A stretch of 46,602 bases of DNA from JBFIHZ01 sp041601535 (lineage in GTDB: Bacteria; Pseudomonadota; Gammaproteobacteria; Xanthomonadales; SZUA-36): NCBI GenBank assembly GCA_041601535.1, contig JBFIHZ010000003.1:1-46602 (forward strand), given 5' to 3'. A program made the position numbers and the translations under genes. The notes below the pieces were generated by a model. The model was not told the origin of the DNA, made no database searches, and worked only from the letters and a program-made list of their open reading frames with translations. Each line of letters begins with the position of its first letter. Positions within the stretch are counted from its first letter, which is position 1. Of this stretch, positions 18,036 to 26,579 are shown one piece after another.

Positions 18036-18803
18036 ATGAAACCCTGTCACGGAATTTTGCTGCTCAACCTGCTGTCCCTGCTGCTGGCCATCACTCCGCT
18101 GCAGGCCGCACAAACGTCCCAGCCTGCAAGCGCTGGCGAGGCCGACCTGCCCGGGCAAACCACTGAACAGCAAAGCGTTGAACAGCAAGCCGCTGCACCA
18201 CCAGTCAGCCTGGAACAATTGGCGGCGGCTGCCGATGTCATCGCGGTGGCGCAAATCAAGGACACCGATTACCTGCTGCGGCGGGAATTTCCGGTAGCCG
18301 GCAGCGCCTATCTTAAAATGCTGATTCCCTACAAGGTGGATAAACCGCTGGACATCATCGAGGTCTTCGAGGAAGGCCTGCATCCGAACGAATGCTATTT
18401 CCCCAACCCCTCGGTATTTGAGGAAGGCCGGCGCTACTTGCTGTTCCTGCGCGCGGACCCTGATAAACCGGAGCGTTACCGCGCCCTGCCGCAAGGGTGT
18501 GCGCTGGATCTGCTGGTGCGGGACAACAGCCAGTATGCCTTGCGGCTGCCGGTAACCGGCATTGAACTGAGCGACCCGGTGACGGAACTGGCACAGGAAA
18601 TGGACTTTAGCGACCCATATGCTTTGGAAACGGATGAAAGCCTGGCTTCACAACAACGCGATGAATGGCTGGAAGCCGGCTGGCTGCAACCCGGCCCGGA
18701 CGGTTACCTCTACACCCATGGCGTCGAACTGGCGAAAATCCGCCAGCTGATGGGCGAGCAGGCCATCTCGCTGGACCGCCACCAGAAACGCACGGAGCGC
18801 TGA
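18036..18803 (+). CDS. Secreted protein of unknown function
   Basis: Not recognised as a named family. The 255-aa product has a clear signal peptide (residues 1-24, cleavage after LQA). A Gln/Ala/Pro-rich low-complexity stretch follows to about 57, then a globular part (about 58-210) with a V-DVIAVAQIKDTDYLL-like beta segment. This resembles small extracellular beta-sandwich domains that follow the pattern 'AD-xI-V-G-V'. Two cysteines (near residues 117 and 152, NECYF and QGCAL) could form a disulfide. The ribosome site AAGGAG lies six bases before the ATG. A TATACT box at 18010 is a possible -10. Neighbours (M2 peptidase divergent, ppnN convergent) give no functional link. Confidence 0.8.
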   Translation: MKPCHGILLLNLLSLLLAITPLQAAQTSQPASAGEADLPGQTTEQQSVEQQAAAPPVSLEQLAAAADVIAVAQIKDTDYLLRREFPVAGSAYLKMLIPYKVDKPLDIIEVFEEGLHPNECYFPNPSVFEEGRRYLLFLRADPDKPERYRALPQGCALDLLVRDNSQYALRLPVTGIELSDPVTELAQEMDFSDPYALETDESLASQQRDEWLEAGWLQPGPDGYLYTHGVELAKIRQLMGEQAISLDRHQKRTER

Positions 18804-18822
18804 TGGCCGCCGGGCGTGTGGC

Positions 18823-20196
18823 TCAGGTAATCACCCGGTAACAAGGCGTATAGCGTTTGCCGCCTGGCAGCTTCATGCGATTGTCATTGACGAAAGAGGC
18901 CAGCAGCACATCCAGCAATTCCATGATTTCCCGGTCGCCGCGAATTTCAAAATTTCCGTGCCGGCGAATGGCCTCCAGGCCATCCGGCTTTACATTGCCG
19001 GCCACGATGCCGGAAAACATGCGCCGCAGGTTGGCCGCCAGTTCGTGAATCGGTAAGCCACGGTCAATTTGCACATTGCGCATATTCTCATGCGTGGCTT
19101 TGAACGGGATCTGGAACGGTTCATCTATGTGCAGTAACCAGTTGTAATAAAACGCATCATTGTTGGTGATGCGGTATTTACGCACCTCTTCCATGCCTTG
19201 GGTCATGCGCCGGGCCACTTTTTCCGGGTCAGCAATAATGATCTCGTAACGCTGGCGGGCCGCATCACCCAGTGCAAGGCGAATGAAACGGTCTATCTGT
19301 TCAAAATAATTGGCCGATTCCTTCGGGCCGGTCATGATCATCGGAAACGGCATATCTGCATTGGCCGGATTCAGCAATATGCCCAGCAGGTACAGAATTT
19401 CCTCGGCAGTACCCACGCCACCCGGAAACACGATAATGCCGTGACCGAGGCGCACGAAAGCTTCCAGGCGCTTCTCTATATCCGGCATCACGATGAGTTC
19501 GCTGACAATCGGGTTGGGTGATTCTGCAGCGATGATGCCTGGCTCGGAAATGCCGATGTAGCGGCGCGACTCCACCCGTTGTTTGGCATGCGCAATGGTG
19601 GCACCTTTCATCGGGCCTTTCATCGCGCCAGGACCACAACCGGTAATGATGTTCAGGCGGCGCAGACCCAGCTCATAGCCGCATTCCTTGGTGTATTCGT
19701 ACTCATCGCGTGAAATGGAATGACCGCCCCAGCACACCACCAGGTTGGGATCCACCTGGGGGATCAGCGCGTGCGCATTGCGTAACATTTCGAATACCGC
19801 GTTGGTAATCCCACCCGAGGAGGTGAGGTCATGACTGGGGTGGCCGTGGATCTCGCTGTCGAAATAAACCAGGTCGCGGATCACCGCGGAGAGCAATTCG
19901 CGAATGCCCTCAATGATGCGGCCGTCCACAAAGGCCGAACCTGGCGCATTGGTCAATTGCAGCCGCAAGCCACGGTTAACCTGCTGCACTTCAATGGAAA
20001 AATCCCGGTAACGCTCGAGCAGTTCTTCCGCGTCGTCACCCTGGTTGCCGCTGTTGAGCACGGCCAATGCACAGCGATGCAACAGGCCGGAAAGATCCCC
20101 CCGGCTGGCGTCATGCAAGCGTTCAACTTCGTGACGGCTGAGGGTGTTGAGCATACCGGCCGGATACAGGCGGGTGGATACGGATTCTGCGGACAA
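18823..20196 (-). CDS. ppnN: Pyrimidine/purine 5'-monophosphate nucleosidase (PpnN/YgdH)
   Basis: LOG-type nucleosidase that hydrolyses nucleoside 5'-monophosphates to a base plus ribose-5-phosphate; in E. coli PpnN binds (p)ppGpp. The Rossmann core has VVCWGGHSISR, TGCGPGAMKGPMKG and the signature FPGGVGTAEEILYLLG. The N-terminal and C-terminal extra domains of PpnN are present, e.g. NAPGSAFVDGRIIEG, which separates it from short LOG cytokinin-type proteins. The start chosen is TTG at 20196 (457 aa), with AGGAG seven bases upstream. The ATG at 20214 has no ribosome site. The chosen N-terminus aligns with the E. coli protein. Confidence 0.92.
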   Translation of the reverse strand: MSAESVSTRLYPAGMLNTLSRHEVERLHDASRGDLSGLLHRCALAVLNSGNQGDDAEELLERYRDFSIEVQQVNRGLRLQLTNAPGSAFVDGRIIEGIRELLSAVIRDLVYFDSEIHGHPSHDLTSSGGITNAVFEMLRNAHALIPQVDPNLVVCWGGHSISRDEYEYTKECGYELGLRRLNIITGCGPGAMKGPMKGATIAHAKQRVESRRYIGISEPGIIAAESPNPIVSELIVMPDIEKRLEAFVRLGHGIIVFPGGVGTAEEILYLLGILLNPANADMPFPMIMTGPKESANYFEQIDRFIRLALGDAARQRYEIIIADPEKVARRMTQGMEEVRKYRITNNDAFYYNWLLHIDEPFQIPFKATHENMRNVQIDRGLPIHELAANLRRMFSGIVAGNVKPDGLEAIRRHGNFEIRGDREIMELLDVLLASFVNDNRMKLPGGKRYTPCYRVIT

Positions 20197-20228
20197 ATTA
20201 CAACTCCTGAACATCGCTGAGCTGATAG

Positions 20229-20321
20229 CTTAACGCAATCTGGCCCCCGAAAGGACTGGACCGACACCAGCCATTGGACGACGAATTCCGTGCCTGGCTG
20301 GTACGTGACGGTTTCAGCTAA
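20229..20321 (+). other. Short open tail, possible gene remnant
   Basis: Between ppnN and the receptor gene, a plus-strand frame without a start codon runs for 30 codons and ends ...DDEFRAWLVRDGFS-stop at 20319-20321. Its composition looks coding rather than random, so it may be the decayed 3' end of a lost gene. No family is recognised and it may be chance. Confidence 0.25.
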
Positions 20322-20358
20322 AACCAAAAAGAGAATGGCGGCCAGCGGCCGCCATTCT
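20321..20358 (-). terminator. Intrinsic terminator of the TonB-dependent receptor gene
   Basis: A perfect 12-bp stem (20332-20343 with 20347-20358, loop AGC) is followed on the minus strand by CTTTTTGGTTTT. It sits 22 bases past the receptor stop codon. On the plus strand there is no T-tract, so it works in one direction. Confidence 0.9.
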
Positions 20359-20379
20359 GACTGTCGTGTGGATCAGATA

Positions 20380-23300
20380 TCAGAACCGATAGCTGACACC
20401 CACTCGTACTTCCCACAGTGACGGGTCGGAAATACGGCCCTGTCCACCGGCTTCGATGTACTCCTCGTAGATGTACTGAGTGCCATCGTCGCTGATTTCC
20501 ATGTCAACGATACCCTGGGTGCGCGGGAAGCTGGCTTCGCGCAGCACACACCATTCGTCGTTCAGCAGGTTGCACAGGTTTTTCACCACGATAAAGCCGG
20601 TGAATTTGTGGCCTTCGGCAAACGCCGGGAATTCCTGCTCGAAGCGGAAATCAAACGTGGTCCACCAATCGCTGTTGAACGCGTTACGCGGTGCGATCTG
20701 ACCCGAGTACTTGTCCAGTCCGGACGAGTTCACGAAATCAAAGAACGCATCGGTGTTGAACGTAGGTGCGAACTGCACCAGCGGATCATCCGGGCCGGTC
20801 GGTACGTAAACCAGGTGGCGGTCGCTGATGAAATCACCAAACGTGTCGCCATCGTCATCCGCAAACGCGTAAGAGAACGGGCGTCCCTTGTTGTGCGAAC
20901 CGAACAGCGTGAAGTTGGTGCGGTTATCGCCCCACCAGTACGCCGAATAGCCGATACGGAAGGTGAAGCGGTGCGGAATGTTGTAGTTCGACTTTGCCAG
21001 ACCCGGGTTATTCGGGTCACTGACCGCGATGCTGGCGTAGTTCGAGAACGCCACCGAGCTGGTCATCGGGTTCACGTCCTTGGCATTGGTATAGGCATAG
21101 CCCAGTGACCAGTCCACACCGTTGTCATACACCTTGGACAGGCTGGCGGCCAGCTGGGTTGATTTGGCATCGCTGCCCTGCACGTTGGTCAGGATGTAGT
21201 CGGTGTTGAACCGGCGCGGATCGGTATAAATCGGACGGCCGTCAGGCGCGGTACCGGTTCTTTCAAGCGTGCTGCCGACAATAATCGCTGAATTGTTGGA
21301 CTTGGTGTAGAGGAAGTCAGCGTTCAGCACGTAACCATCGCCAAAGCTCCAGGTGGAACCCAGGGCGAATTTCCAGGCTTCCGGCAAATCGAAGTCCGGA
21401 TCCAGGGCATTCACGCCGGAGTTTGGTGACTGCTCGGCAATAAAGTCAAACTGGCATTGCGGAATATCGTAAATCGGGCGGCCGCTGCCGGTCAGTGGAA
21501 TATCAAACAGCGAGAAATCCACGCCTTCGCCGCAACCCGCTGGCGGGTCGCGTTCGATCAGCGATTCGCGCAACTGGGCGATACGGAAACCGTCGTTGCT
21601 GTAGTTGTTGGACAACCACACATTGGGGTTGCCGCCCGAGTACAGGCCGATACCACCACGGATGCTGAGGTCTTCGTTGACTGTCCAGTTAAAGCCGAAG
21701 CGCGGCTGGATCAGATCCAGGCCATCCACGTTGGAGGTATTGGAATAACCATTGCGTTGAATGAAGAACGGGTTTTCAGCCGGCCGGTCGCTGCTTTCAT
21801 ACCACTCGTAGCGCAAACCGAAGACCAGCGTCAGGTCACCACCCGCCAGGTACATTTCGTCCTGCAGGTAGGCGGTATTGACCTTGTAACCCCAAATGGC
21901 GGCACCGTCATTCGGGTTATTGGTGGGTACGGCGTTACCGTAATAAATGTCATCCGGACGGCCTTCACGGAAGGCTTCAATACACCCATTGGGGTTGCTC
22001 GGGTTGCATTCCTCGTCGAAACGATTTTCGGTTTCGGTGTGCTGAATGAACAGGTTGAACACGTCCAGATCTTCGCGCTCGTAACCGAAGGACAGCAAAT
22101 GGTTCTCCAGTTCGTAGGTGCCAGCCAGCTTGAGGCTCAGGTTGTCGTATTTGAGCTTGTTGGACTGACGGGAATCATCGGTGCCAAGATACACATCAGC
22201 GCTGGCGAACTGGCCGTCGCCATCGGCATCATTCCAGGTTTCGATGCGTACTTCACCGAAATCACCGCCCGAACGGGAAATCTGGCGGTTGTCCAATTCA
22301 AGATAGGAGGCGCGCACTTCGGTGGAGAATTTGTCATTCCAGTCTGAAAACAGTGCGCCGGTATACGAATTCAGCTCAGCGCCACGCTCGTAATAGTGGT
22401 CTGAAAACTCCATCTCGAAATCGTCGCCATCCGCTTCACCCCAGCTGAAACCATCGTTGTAGTTATAGGTGAAAGCCGCGCGGTGATCGTCGTTGATATT
22501 CCAGTCGAGCTTGATGGTGTATTTCTCGTCTTCAACCGGAAGGGATTTGACGATCGGGCCAGGCGTGTAGCCATACACATCACGGGCAATGGCGAAAATC
22601 TCGTCCAGCTGGGCCTGGGAAACACCGTTTACGACACGGCCGGAGGTAGCTGCGCCCGTCGGAACACGGTCAAACAATTGTGACCCTTCCAGCTTTTCAT
22701 ACGCCAGGAAGAAGAACAGTTTGTCCTTGATGATGGGGCCACCCAAAGACGCGCCATAGCGTTTTTCGGTGTAATCGCCATTGTCGATGGGTTCGCCTTC
22801 CAGCTCATCACCTTTCATGGAATCGTTGGTGTAATCGAAGAACAACGTGCCGTGCCATTCATTGGAACCGGACTTGGTAACGGCGTTCACATTACATGCT
22901 GTAAAACCACCGTAAAACACATCAAACGGTGCCAGTTCCACTGCGACCTGCTGAATGGAGTCGTAGGCGAAAGGCTGCCGTTCCGTGGGGTAACCATTGC
23001 TGTTCAGGCCGAATGAATCGCTCAGCCGAACGCCATCAACCGTCAGGCTGTTGAAACGGGGGTTGGCACCAGCGCACTGTACCGCGCCGCCGGCAAAGGC
23101 CGGATCAACGTACAGACGTGGGTCGGCACGAATAATGTCGCGCAGATCGCGGTTGATGTGCGGCATTTCTTCCAGGTCAGCCAGACCAAATACCGAAGCG
23201 GGCCCCAGGGCCAGCTGTTCACCCTGAACCTGGGTGGCCGTTACCAGCACTTCTTCCATGCCGGACGCCCCCAGCTGCAACACCATGTCGTAGGTGTCAC

Positions 23301-23610
23301 CCAGCCGCAGACTGATATCGGTAACCGTCTGGTTGGTGTAGTTATCTGATGCAACCACCACGGTGTAAGGACCACCCACACTCAGGCCACGGGCATTAGC
23401 CACGCCCGATGCATTGGTCGTCAATGCGGTGGTGCTACCGGTACGGGTATCGGTTACGCGCACACTCTCACCCGCGGCAGGATTGCCGTCCGGGCCATAA
23501 AGTGTCACACGTATGGACGATGTGGTTTCCTGGGCCAAAGCCGTGAGCGGCGCAACCAGCAGCAACGCTACAGCCAGGACCGATAACAAATTTCGGATTC
23601 TGTTATTCAT
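20380..23610 (-). CDS. Oar-like TonB-dependent outer-membrane receptor
   Basis: A 1076-aa outer-membrane protein. The signal peptide is residues 1-26 (LTALA-QET). A carboxypeptidase-regulatory-like beta-sandwich (30-112, SSIRVTLYGPDGNPAAG) follows, then a TonB-box-like EEVLVTAT (119-126), a plug domain (about 130-270, with NPRFNSLTVDGVRLSD and VNAVTKSGSNEWHG) and a large beta-barrel ending in the aromatic terminus VGVSYRF. This layout is that of Oar/OmpA-related TonB receptors, which are often tied to oligopeptide, protein or glycan uptake. The substrate cannot be told. It lies 241 bp downstream of a BlaI/M56 pair on the same strand and has its own candidate promoter and terminator. Confidence 0.93.
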   Translation of the reverse strand: MNNRIRNLLSVLAVALLLVAPLTALAQETTSSIRVTLYGPDGNPAAGESVRVTDTRTGSTTALTTNASGVANARGLSVGGPYTVVVASDNYTNQTVTDISLRLGDTYDMVLQLGASGMEEVLVTATQVQGEQLALGPASVFGLADLEEMPHINRDLRDIIRADPRLYVDPAFAGGAVQCAGANPRFNSLTVDGVRLSDSFGLNSNGYPTERQPFAYDSIQQVAVELAPFDVFYGGFTACNVNAVTKSGSNEWHGTLFFDYTNDSMKGDELEGEPIDNGDYTEKRYGASLGGPIIKDKLFFFLAYEKLEGSQLFDRVPTGAATSGRVVNGVSQAQLDEIFAIARDVYGYTPGPIVKSLPVEDEKYTIKLDWNINDDHRAAFTYNYNDGFSWGEADGDDFEMEFSDHYYERGAELNSYTGALFSDWNDKFSTEVRASYLELDNRQISRSGGDFGEVRIETWNDADGDGQFASADVYLGTDDSRQSNKLKYDNLSLKLAGTYELENHLLSFGYEREDLDVFNLFIQHTETENRFDEECNPSNPNGCIEAFREGRPDDIYYGNAVPTNNPNDGAAIWGYKVNTAYLQDEMYLAGGDLTLVFGLRYEWYESSDRPAENPFFIQRNGYSNTSNVDGLDLIQPRFGFNWTVNEDLSIRGGIGLYSGGNPNVWLSNNYSNDGFRIAQLRESLIERDPPAGCGEGVDFSLFDIPLTGSGRPIYDIPQCQFDFIAEQSPNSGVNALDPDFDLPEAWKFALGSTWSFGDGYVLNADFLYTKSNNSAIIVGSTLERTGTAPDGRPIYTDPRRFNTDYILTNVQGSDAKSTQLAASLSKVYDNGVDWSLGYAYTNAKDVNPMTSSVAFSNYASIAVSDPNNPGLAKSNYNIPHRFTFRIGYSAYWWGDNRTNFTLFGSHNKGRPFSYAFADDDGDTFGDFISDRHLVYVPTGPDDPLVQFAPTFNTDAFFDFVNSSGLDKYSGQIAPRNAFNSDWWTTFDFRFEQEFPAFAEGHKFTGFIVVKNLCNLLNDEWCVLREASFPRTQGIVDMEISDDGTQYIYEEYIEAGGQGRISDPSLWEVRVGVSYRF

Positions 23611-23765
23611 TAGATATTCGCCTGTTCGTCGATTCGAAGACTTTTGAATTCAGATCAGGGCGCGCAGGCGTGGGAAACAAACTGGACGAGTGTGCCAATG
23701 CCAACGTGTTTTCCAAAGAACCCCAACTGCCCTGTCTACTACCATTCAGATCGTATGGTGCGGAC

Positions 23766-23809
23766 ATTGTAGCAGGGATTTATTACGAAATCTTAACAAA
23801 GTATTTACA
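23766..23809 (-). promoter_or_regulatory. Candidate promoter and operator of the TonB-dependent receptor gene
   Basis: On the minus strand TGCTACAAT (TACAAT at 23771-23766 with an extended-10 TG) is a good -10. The -35 region is weak. CTGTAAATAC at 23810-23801 lies just upstream, about 46 bases before the expected start. The same TGTAAATAC core lies at a similar distance from the blaI -10 candidate. The ~155-base leader to the ATG holds no other gene. Confidence 0.4.
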
Positions 23810-23851
23810 GTTGAATGACAGTTCAGTTTGTCTGCCCAAGCTGAAGGTTGG

Positions 23852-25792
23852 CTACTTCAAAACCTGACGGGTTTCTTCTACCACGGCGGTCGCGGCGGTT
23901 GGCGGATTGACGTAAACCACGACAGCACCGGTTGGCAGCCTGCTGCAGGTGCGTCGGCCGGTGACGACGCAGTGGCGCCGGTCCACCACGCGACGAGCCT
24001 GATCATCCAGCGTGAAATCGAATGACTGAACCCAGCGATTCTGCTCATCCGACCGGGTTCCCGCCGGAAATTTCCACTTTTTCAATGCCTTGATTGCGGC
24101 CCGGTCAAACACCCCGGCCGGAATTGAATCCACTACATCAATATTGGTCACTTCGCCCTCGGCCGTCACCGAAAAACCCACCTGGACAAAGCCTTCGGTG
24201 CCCTCGACACGGGCGCGCCAGGGATAGCGCGGCTCGACGCGCGTCAGGGGGCTGAGTTCCTGGGGGCCGTTCTCATCCCCGGGCAGCCTGGATTCAGTCC
24301 GTGAATGGCCCGGACCAGGCATGCCTGGATGAGCCGTGACCGCGCCAGCAAATTGCCGGACGGAACTGTCAATCCGCTCTGCTGGCATATCAGCGCTGGC
24401 CATGGTGCTGAATGGCCGCGGCGTGACATCTGCCTGCACTGCCGGTGATGCTGGCCCATGGGTCCATTGTGTTGCCACAACAGGCTGCGCCGCAGACATC
24501 GACCTGGCACGGGGTTCGGCCGCGGTTAGTTTGCCTCGCGGCCCGGCGGTGTGGTGTGCCGGAACCGGCGGGTTCACGGCCGGCAAGGTCTCAAGTGCAA
24601 TCACCGGAACGGTATCCGGCAGGGATTTATGCCCCCAGGCAGCACCCAGCCTGTCATCGGGTTGTTGGGTAAAGCCTGCTACACCCGCACCCCATGCGGC
24701 ACGGGATTGACCCCAGGTTTTCCATTCCACGTCAGACGCCTGTAACAGTGCCGTGGCCGCCACCTGATTAAGCTGGCGGGACAGCACCAGACCCTGTTGT
24801 GCGCCCAGCGCCACCATCAAGGCGACCACCGCCATCAGACTGACCTGGGCATAACCCGAGCTGGACCGGGGCAGTTCCGTGTCGATGATGCGTTTGATGC
24901 GGCCCAGCAGATTTCCGCCGCTGGCCGTCATCACCGCAGCTGATACGGGGCTGCGCATCACCTCCAGATTGGCCAGCGCCCGGGCATAGGTGGCAGGCTT
25001 GCAACAGCGCGCAACCACCAGGTCATCGCAGCAGTTTTCCCGCTCCTGGCGCACGCGGCGTGACATCCAGCGGATGGCAGGATGGTAAAACAGCAGGGTC
25101 TCCACCACGATCTGGAGCAAATTCCACAGATAGTCACCGCGCCGGATGTGTCCCAGTTCGTGCGCAATGATCATTTCCAGTTGTTCGGCGGGCAGCCGGA
25201 CCAGCACCGAAGCAGGCAGCAGGATCACCGGCCGCAGCCAGCCGACCGCCATGGGCACATGCACCGCAGCGGATTTCAGCACGCGCACCACCGGGCGAAC
25301 CTGCAGCGTGCGCATCAGGCGCTGAACGGCCTGCAGCAATTCATCACCAATGTCTTCATCTGCCCGGCCTACCAGGCGACGGATACCCAGCCAGCCAAGC
25401 ACCGTGCGCGTGCAACAGCAGGCGACACCGAGCAGCCACAGCAGGACTACCAGCGGCAGCGCGGGCTCAATGCCATCCTGCAACAGCGACCAGGCATCGG
25501 GGCTGGTGCCGGCCAGTACCAGGAACGGATTGACCGATTCGGTCTGTTGTTGGGTGGGGAATTGTGCGGCTGTCTCAAAGTAAACGGTGAACGTCACCGC
25601 CAGGCAAACCAGGGACAGTAAAAAACCGGACATGCCCGACCAGTAACGCAACTGGGCGCTGTTTTGCCTGGAAAACGCACACACCAGCCAGTAAATGACT
25701 GCGATCACGCAGCCCTGCCATAAAAAATGCACCAACATCCAGCCCACTGCACTGATCAGTGCATTGGCCGGAATCAGGTCCATTACTGGCAT
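23852..25792 (-). CDS. M56 (BlaR1/MecR1-type) membrane protease with C-terminal TonB domain
   Basis: A 646-aa inner-membrane sensor-protease. Transmembrane segments lie near residues 10-40, 50-72, 110-130 and 315-332. The M56 zinc motif HELGH is at 211-215 and the third-ligand region with CCDD at 250-257. These match BlaR1/MecR1 proteins, which cleave or inactivate a BlaI-type repressor. In place of a penicillin-binding sensor domain, the periplasmic part has a long low-complexity linker (~340-520) and a TonB C-terminal domain (about 530-605: VEPRYPWRARVEGTEGFVQV and AAIKALKKWKFPAG). It starts three bases after the blaI stop. The TonB module could energise or sense a TonB receptor; this is inference. 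Confidence 0.88.
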   Translation of the reverse strand: MPVMDLIPANALISAVGWMLVHFLWQGCVIAVIYWLVCAFSRQNSAQLRYWSGMSGFLLSLVCLAVTFTVYFETAAQFPTQQQTESVNPFLVLAGTSPDAWSLLQDGIEPALPLVVLLWLLGVACCCTRTVLGWLGIRRLVGRADEDIGDELLQAVQRLMRTLQVRPVVRVLKSAAVHVPMAVGWLRPVILLPASVLVRLPAEQLEMIIAHELGHIRRGDYLWNLLQIVVETLLFYHPAIRWMSRRVRQERENCCDDLVVARCCKPATYARALANLEVMRSPVSAAVMTASGGNLLGRIKRIIDTELPRSSSGYAQVSLMAVVALMVALGAQQGLVLSRQLNQVAATALLQASDVEWKTWGQSRAAWGAGVAGFTQQPDDRLGAAWGHKSLPDTVPVIALETLPAVNPPVPAHHTAGPRGKLTAAEPRARSMSAAQPVVATQWTHGPASPAVQADVTPRPFSTMASADMPAERIDSSVRQFAGAVTAHPGMPGPGHSRTESRLPGDENGPQELSPLTRVEPRYPWRARVEGTEGFVQVGFSVTAEGEVTNIDVVDSIPAGVFDRAAIKALKKWKFPAGTRSDEQNRWVQSFDFTLDDQARRVVDRRHCVVTGRRTCSRLPTGAVVVYVNPPTAATAVVEETRQVLK

Positions 25793-25795
25793 GGC

Positions 25796-26188
25796 TCAGT
25801 CCTCGTCTATACGCGAAAGCAACTGGCGTATCTGCTCCATCTCCTTGCTGTCCGCCTGCGGCGCGTTACCCAGCGCCTGCAATACCAGGCTGGAGGTGGA
25901 GCCGTTAAACAAACGGTCTGCCAGGTCGGAGAGAAACAGTTTCTGCGTCTCGTCTTTGCTCACTGCGGCCTTGTACACGTGGGCACGCTGCGAGTCATCA
26001 CGGATCACCTGACCTTTCTGGTGCATCACCTGCAACATTTTCAGGGCCGTGGTGTAACCGCTGGCTTCCACCTCATTCAAGGCTTCGTGCACCTCGCGGA
26101 CGGTGGATGGGCCTTTGTCCCACAGGATGTTCAGGATGTTCAGCTCCGTGCGGGTTGGCTGTGGCATATCCCTGGGTTCAACGCTCAT
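25796..26188 (-). CDS. BlaI/MecI-family transcriptional repressor
   Basis: A 130-aa winged-helix repressor. The family pattern is clear: PTRTELNILNILWDKGPSTVREVHEALN (read in two overlapping parts), then the recognition region GYTTALKMLQVMHQKG, with a C-terminal dimerisation helix. BlaI proteins bind short palindromes and are inactivated by cleavage triggered by the M56 partner, which is encoded immediately downstream. The start is ATG at 26188 with AGGAG ten bases upstream; a longer frame to 26221 lacks support. A palindrome TGTAAATACA at 26342-26351 upstream could be its own operator. Confidence 0.9.
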   Translation of the reverse strand: MSVEPRDMPQPTRTELNILNILWDKGPSTVREVHEALNEVEASGYTTALKMLQVMHQKGQVIRDDSQRAHVYKAAVSKDETQKLFLSDLADRLFNGSTSSLVLQALGNAPQADSKEMEQIRQLLSRIDED

Positions 26189-26311
26189 TACAGCTTTACT
26201 CCTCAGTATCCGGTCCGGCAAATGTCATTCGTCATGGTTGCGTGGCTCAATACATTCGATTCAAACGGCTGGCAGTACAGCGAATTACATCCCATTGAGC
26301 CGGGCCAATGC

Positions 26312-26351
26312 AGTATATCACGAAGGGCATCGTACTTAAATTGTAAATACA
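26312..26351 (-). promoter_or_regulatory. Candidate blaI promoter and autoregulatory operator
   Basis: On the minus strand TATACT (26317-26312) is a plausible -10. The palindrome TGTA-AA-TACA at 26342-26351 is centred about 42 bases upstream of the expected start. BlaI/MecI operators known elsewhere use TACA/TGTA half-sites, here in the reverse arrangement. The -35 is weak. The rest of 26189-26442 holds no gene. Confidence 0.35.
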
Positions 26352-26442
26352 GCGCAATTTTTGCCGTTTCCGCGCCTTCCATTGCAGCATCCGCTTCTAT
26401 AGAATATGCGCCCTCGCCCACTCGTTCGAGAGGGCTTGATGT

Positions 26443-26519
26443 CGGGGTGTAGCTCAGCCTGGTAGAGCACTGTCTTCGGGAGGCAGGGGCCGGAGGTTCA
26501 AATCCTCTCACCCCGACCA
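26443..26519 (+). tRNA. tRNA-Pro (anticodon CGG)
   Basis: A 77-base cloverleaf: acceptor CGGGGTG pairs with CACCCCG, discriminator A, encoded CCA at 26517-26519. The anticodon stem CTGTC/GGCAG encloses loop TTCGGGA, giving anticodon CGG (codon CCG). The D-arm GCTCAGCCTGGTAGAGC and T-arm GGAGG-TTCAAAT-CCTCT are normal. Its 3' tail is repeated downstream (see repeats). Confidence 0.95.
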
Positions 26520-26579
26520 AATCAATGCGCCTTATGGTGGCGCGCCAGATTCAAAGGTCGGAACCCACAGGATTTGAAC
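26500..26579 (+). repeat. Direct repeat copy 1: tRNA-Pro 3' tail plus flank
   Basis: About 80 bases, starting inside the T-loop of tRNA-Pro, through the CCA and 60 bases of flank, recur at 26676-26756 with only a few differences (one inserted A and A-to-G / T-to-C changes near the end). Within this copy, GGTTCAAATCCT (26495-26506) has a perfect inverted match AGGATTTGAACC at 26569-26580. CCGACC/GGTCGG and GCGCC/GGCGC pairs lie inside it, so the tRNA tail and its flank form a long imperfect hairpin. Confidence 0.9.

Noticed and set aside
21457..22347. Plus-strand open frame of 296 codons inside the receptor gene
   Set aside because: Antisense to a well-supported TonB-dependent receptor; composition follows from the receptor's codons.
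26203..26520. Minus-strand frame reading GVRGFEPPAP through tRNA-Pro
   Set aside because: This is the usual spurious peptide from reading a tRNA gene on the opposite strand.
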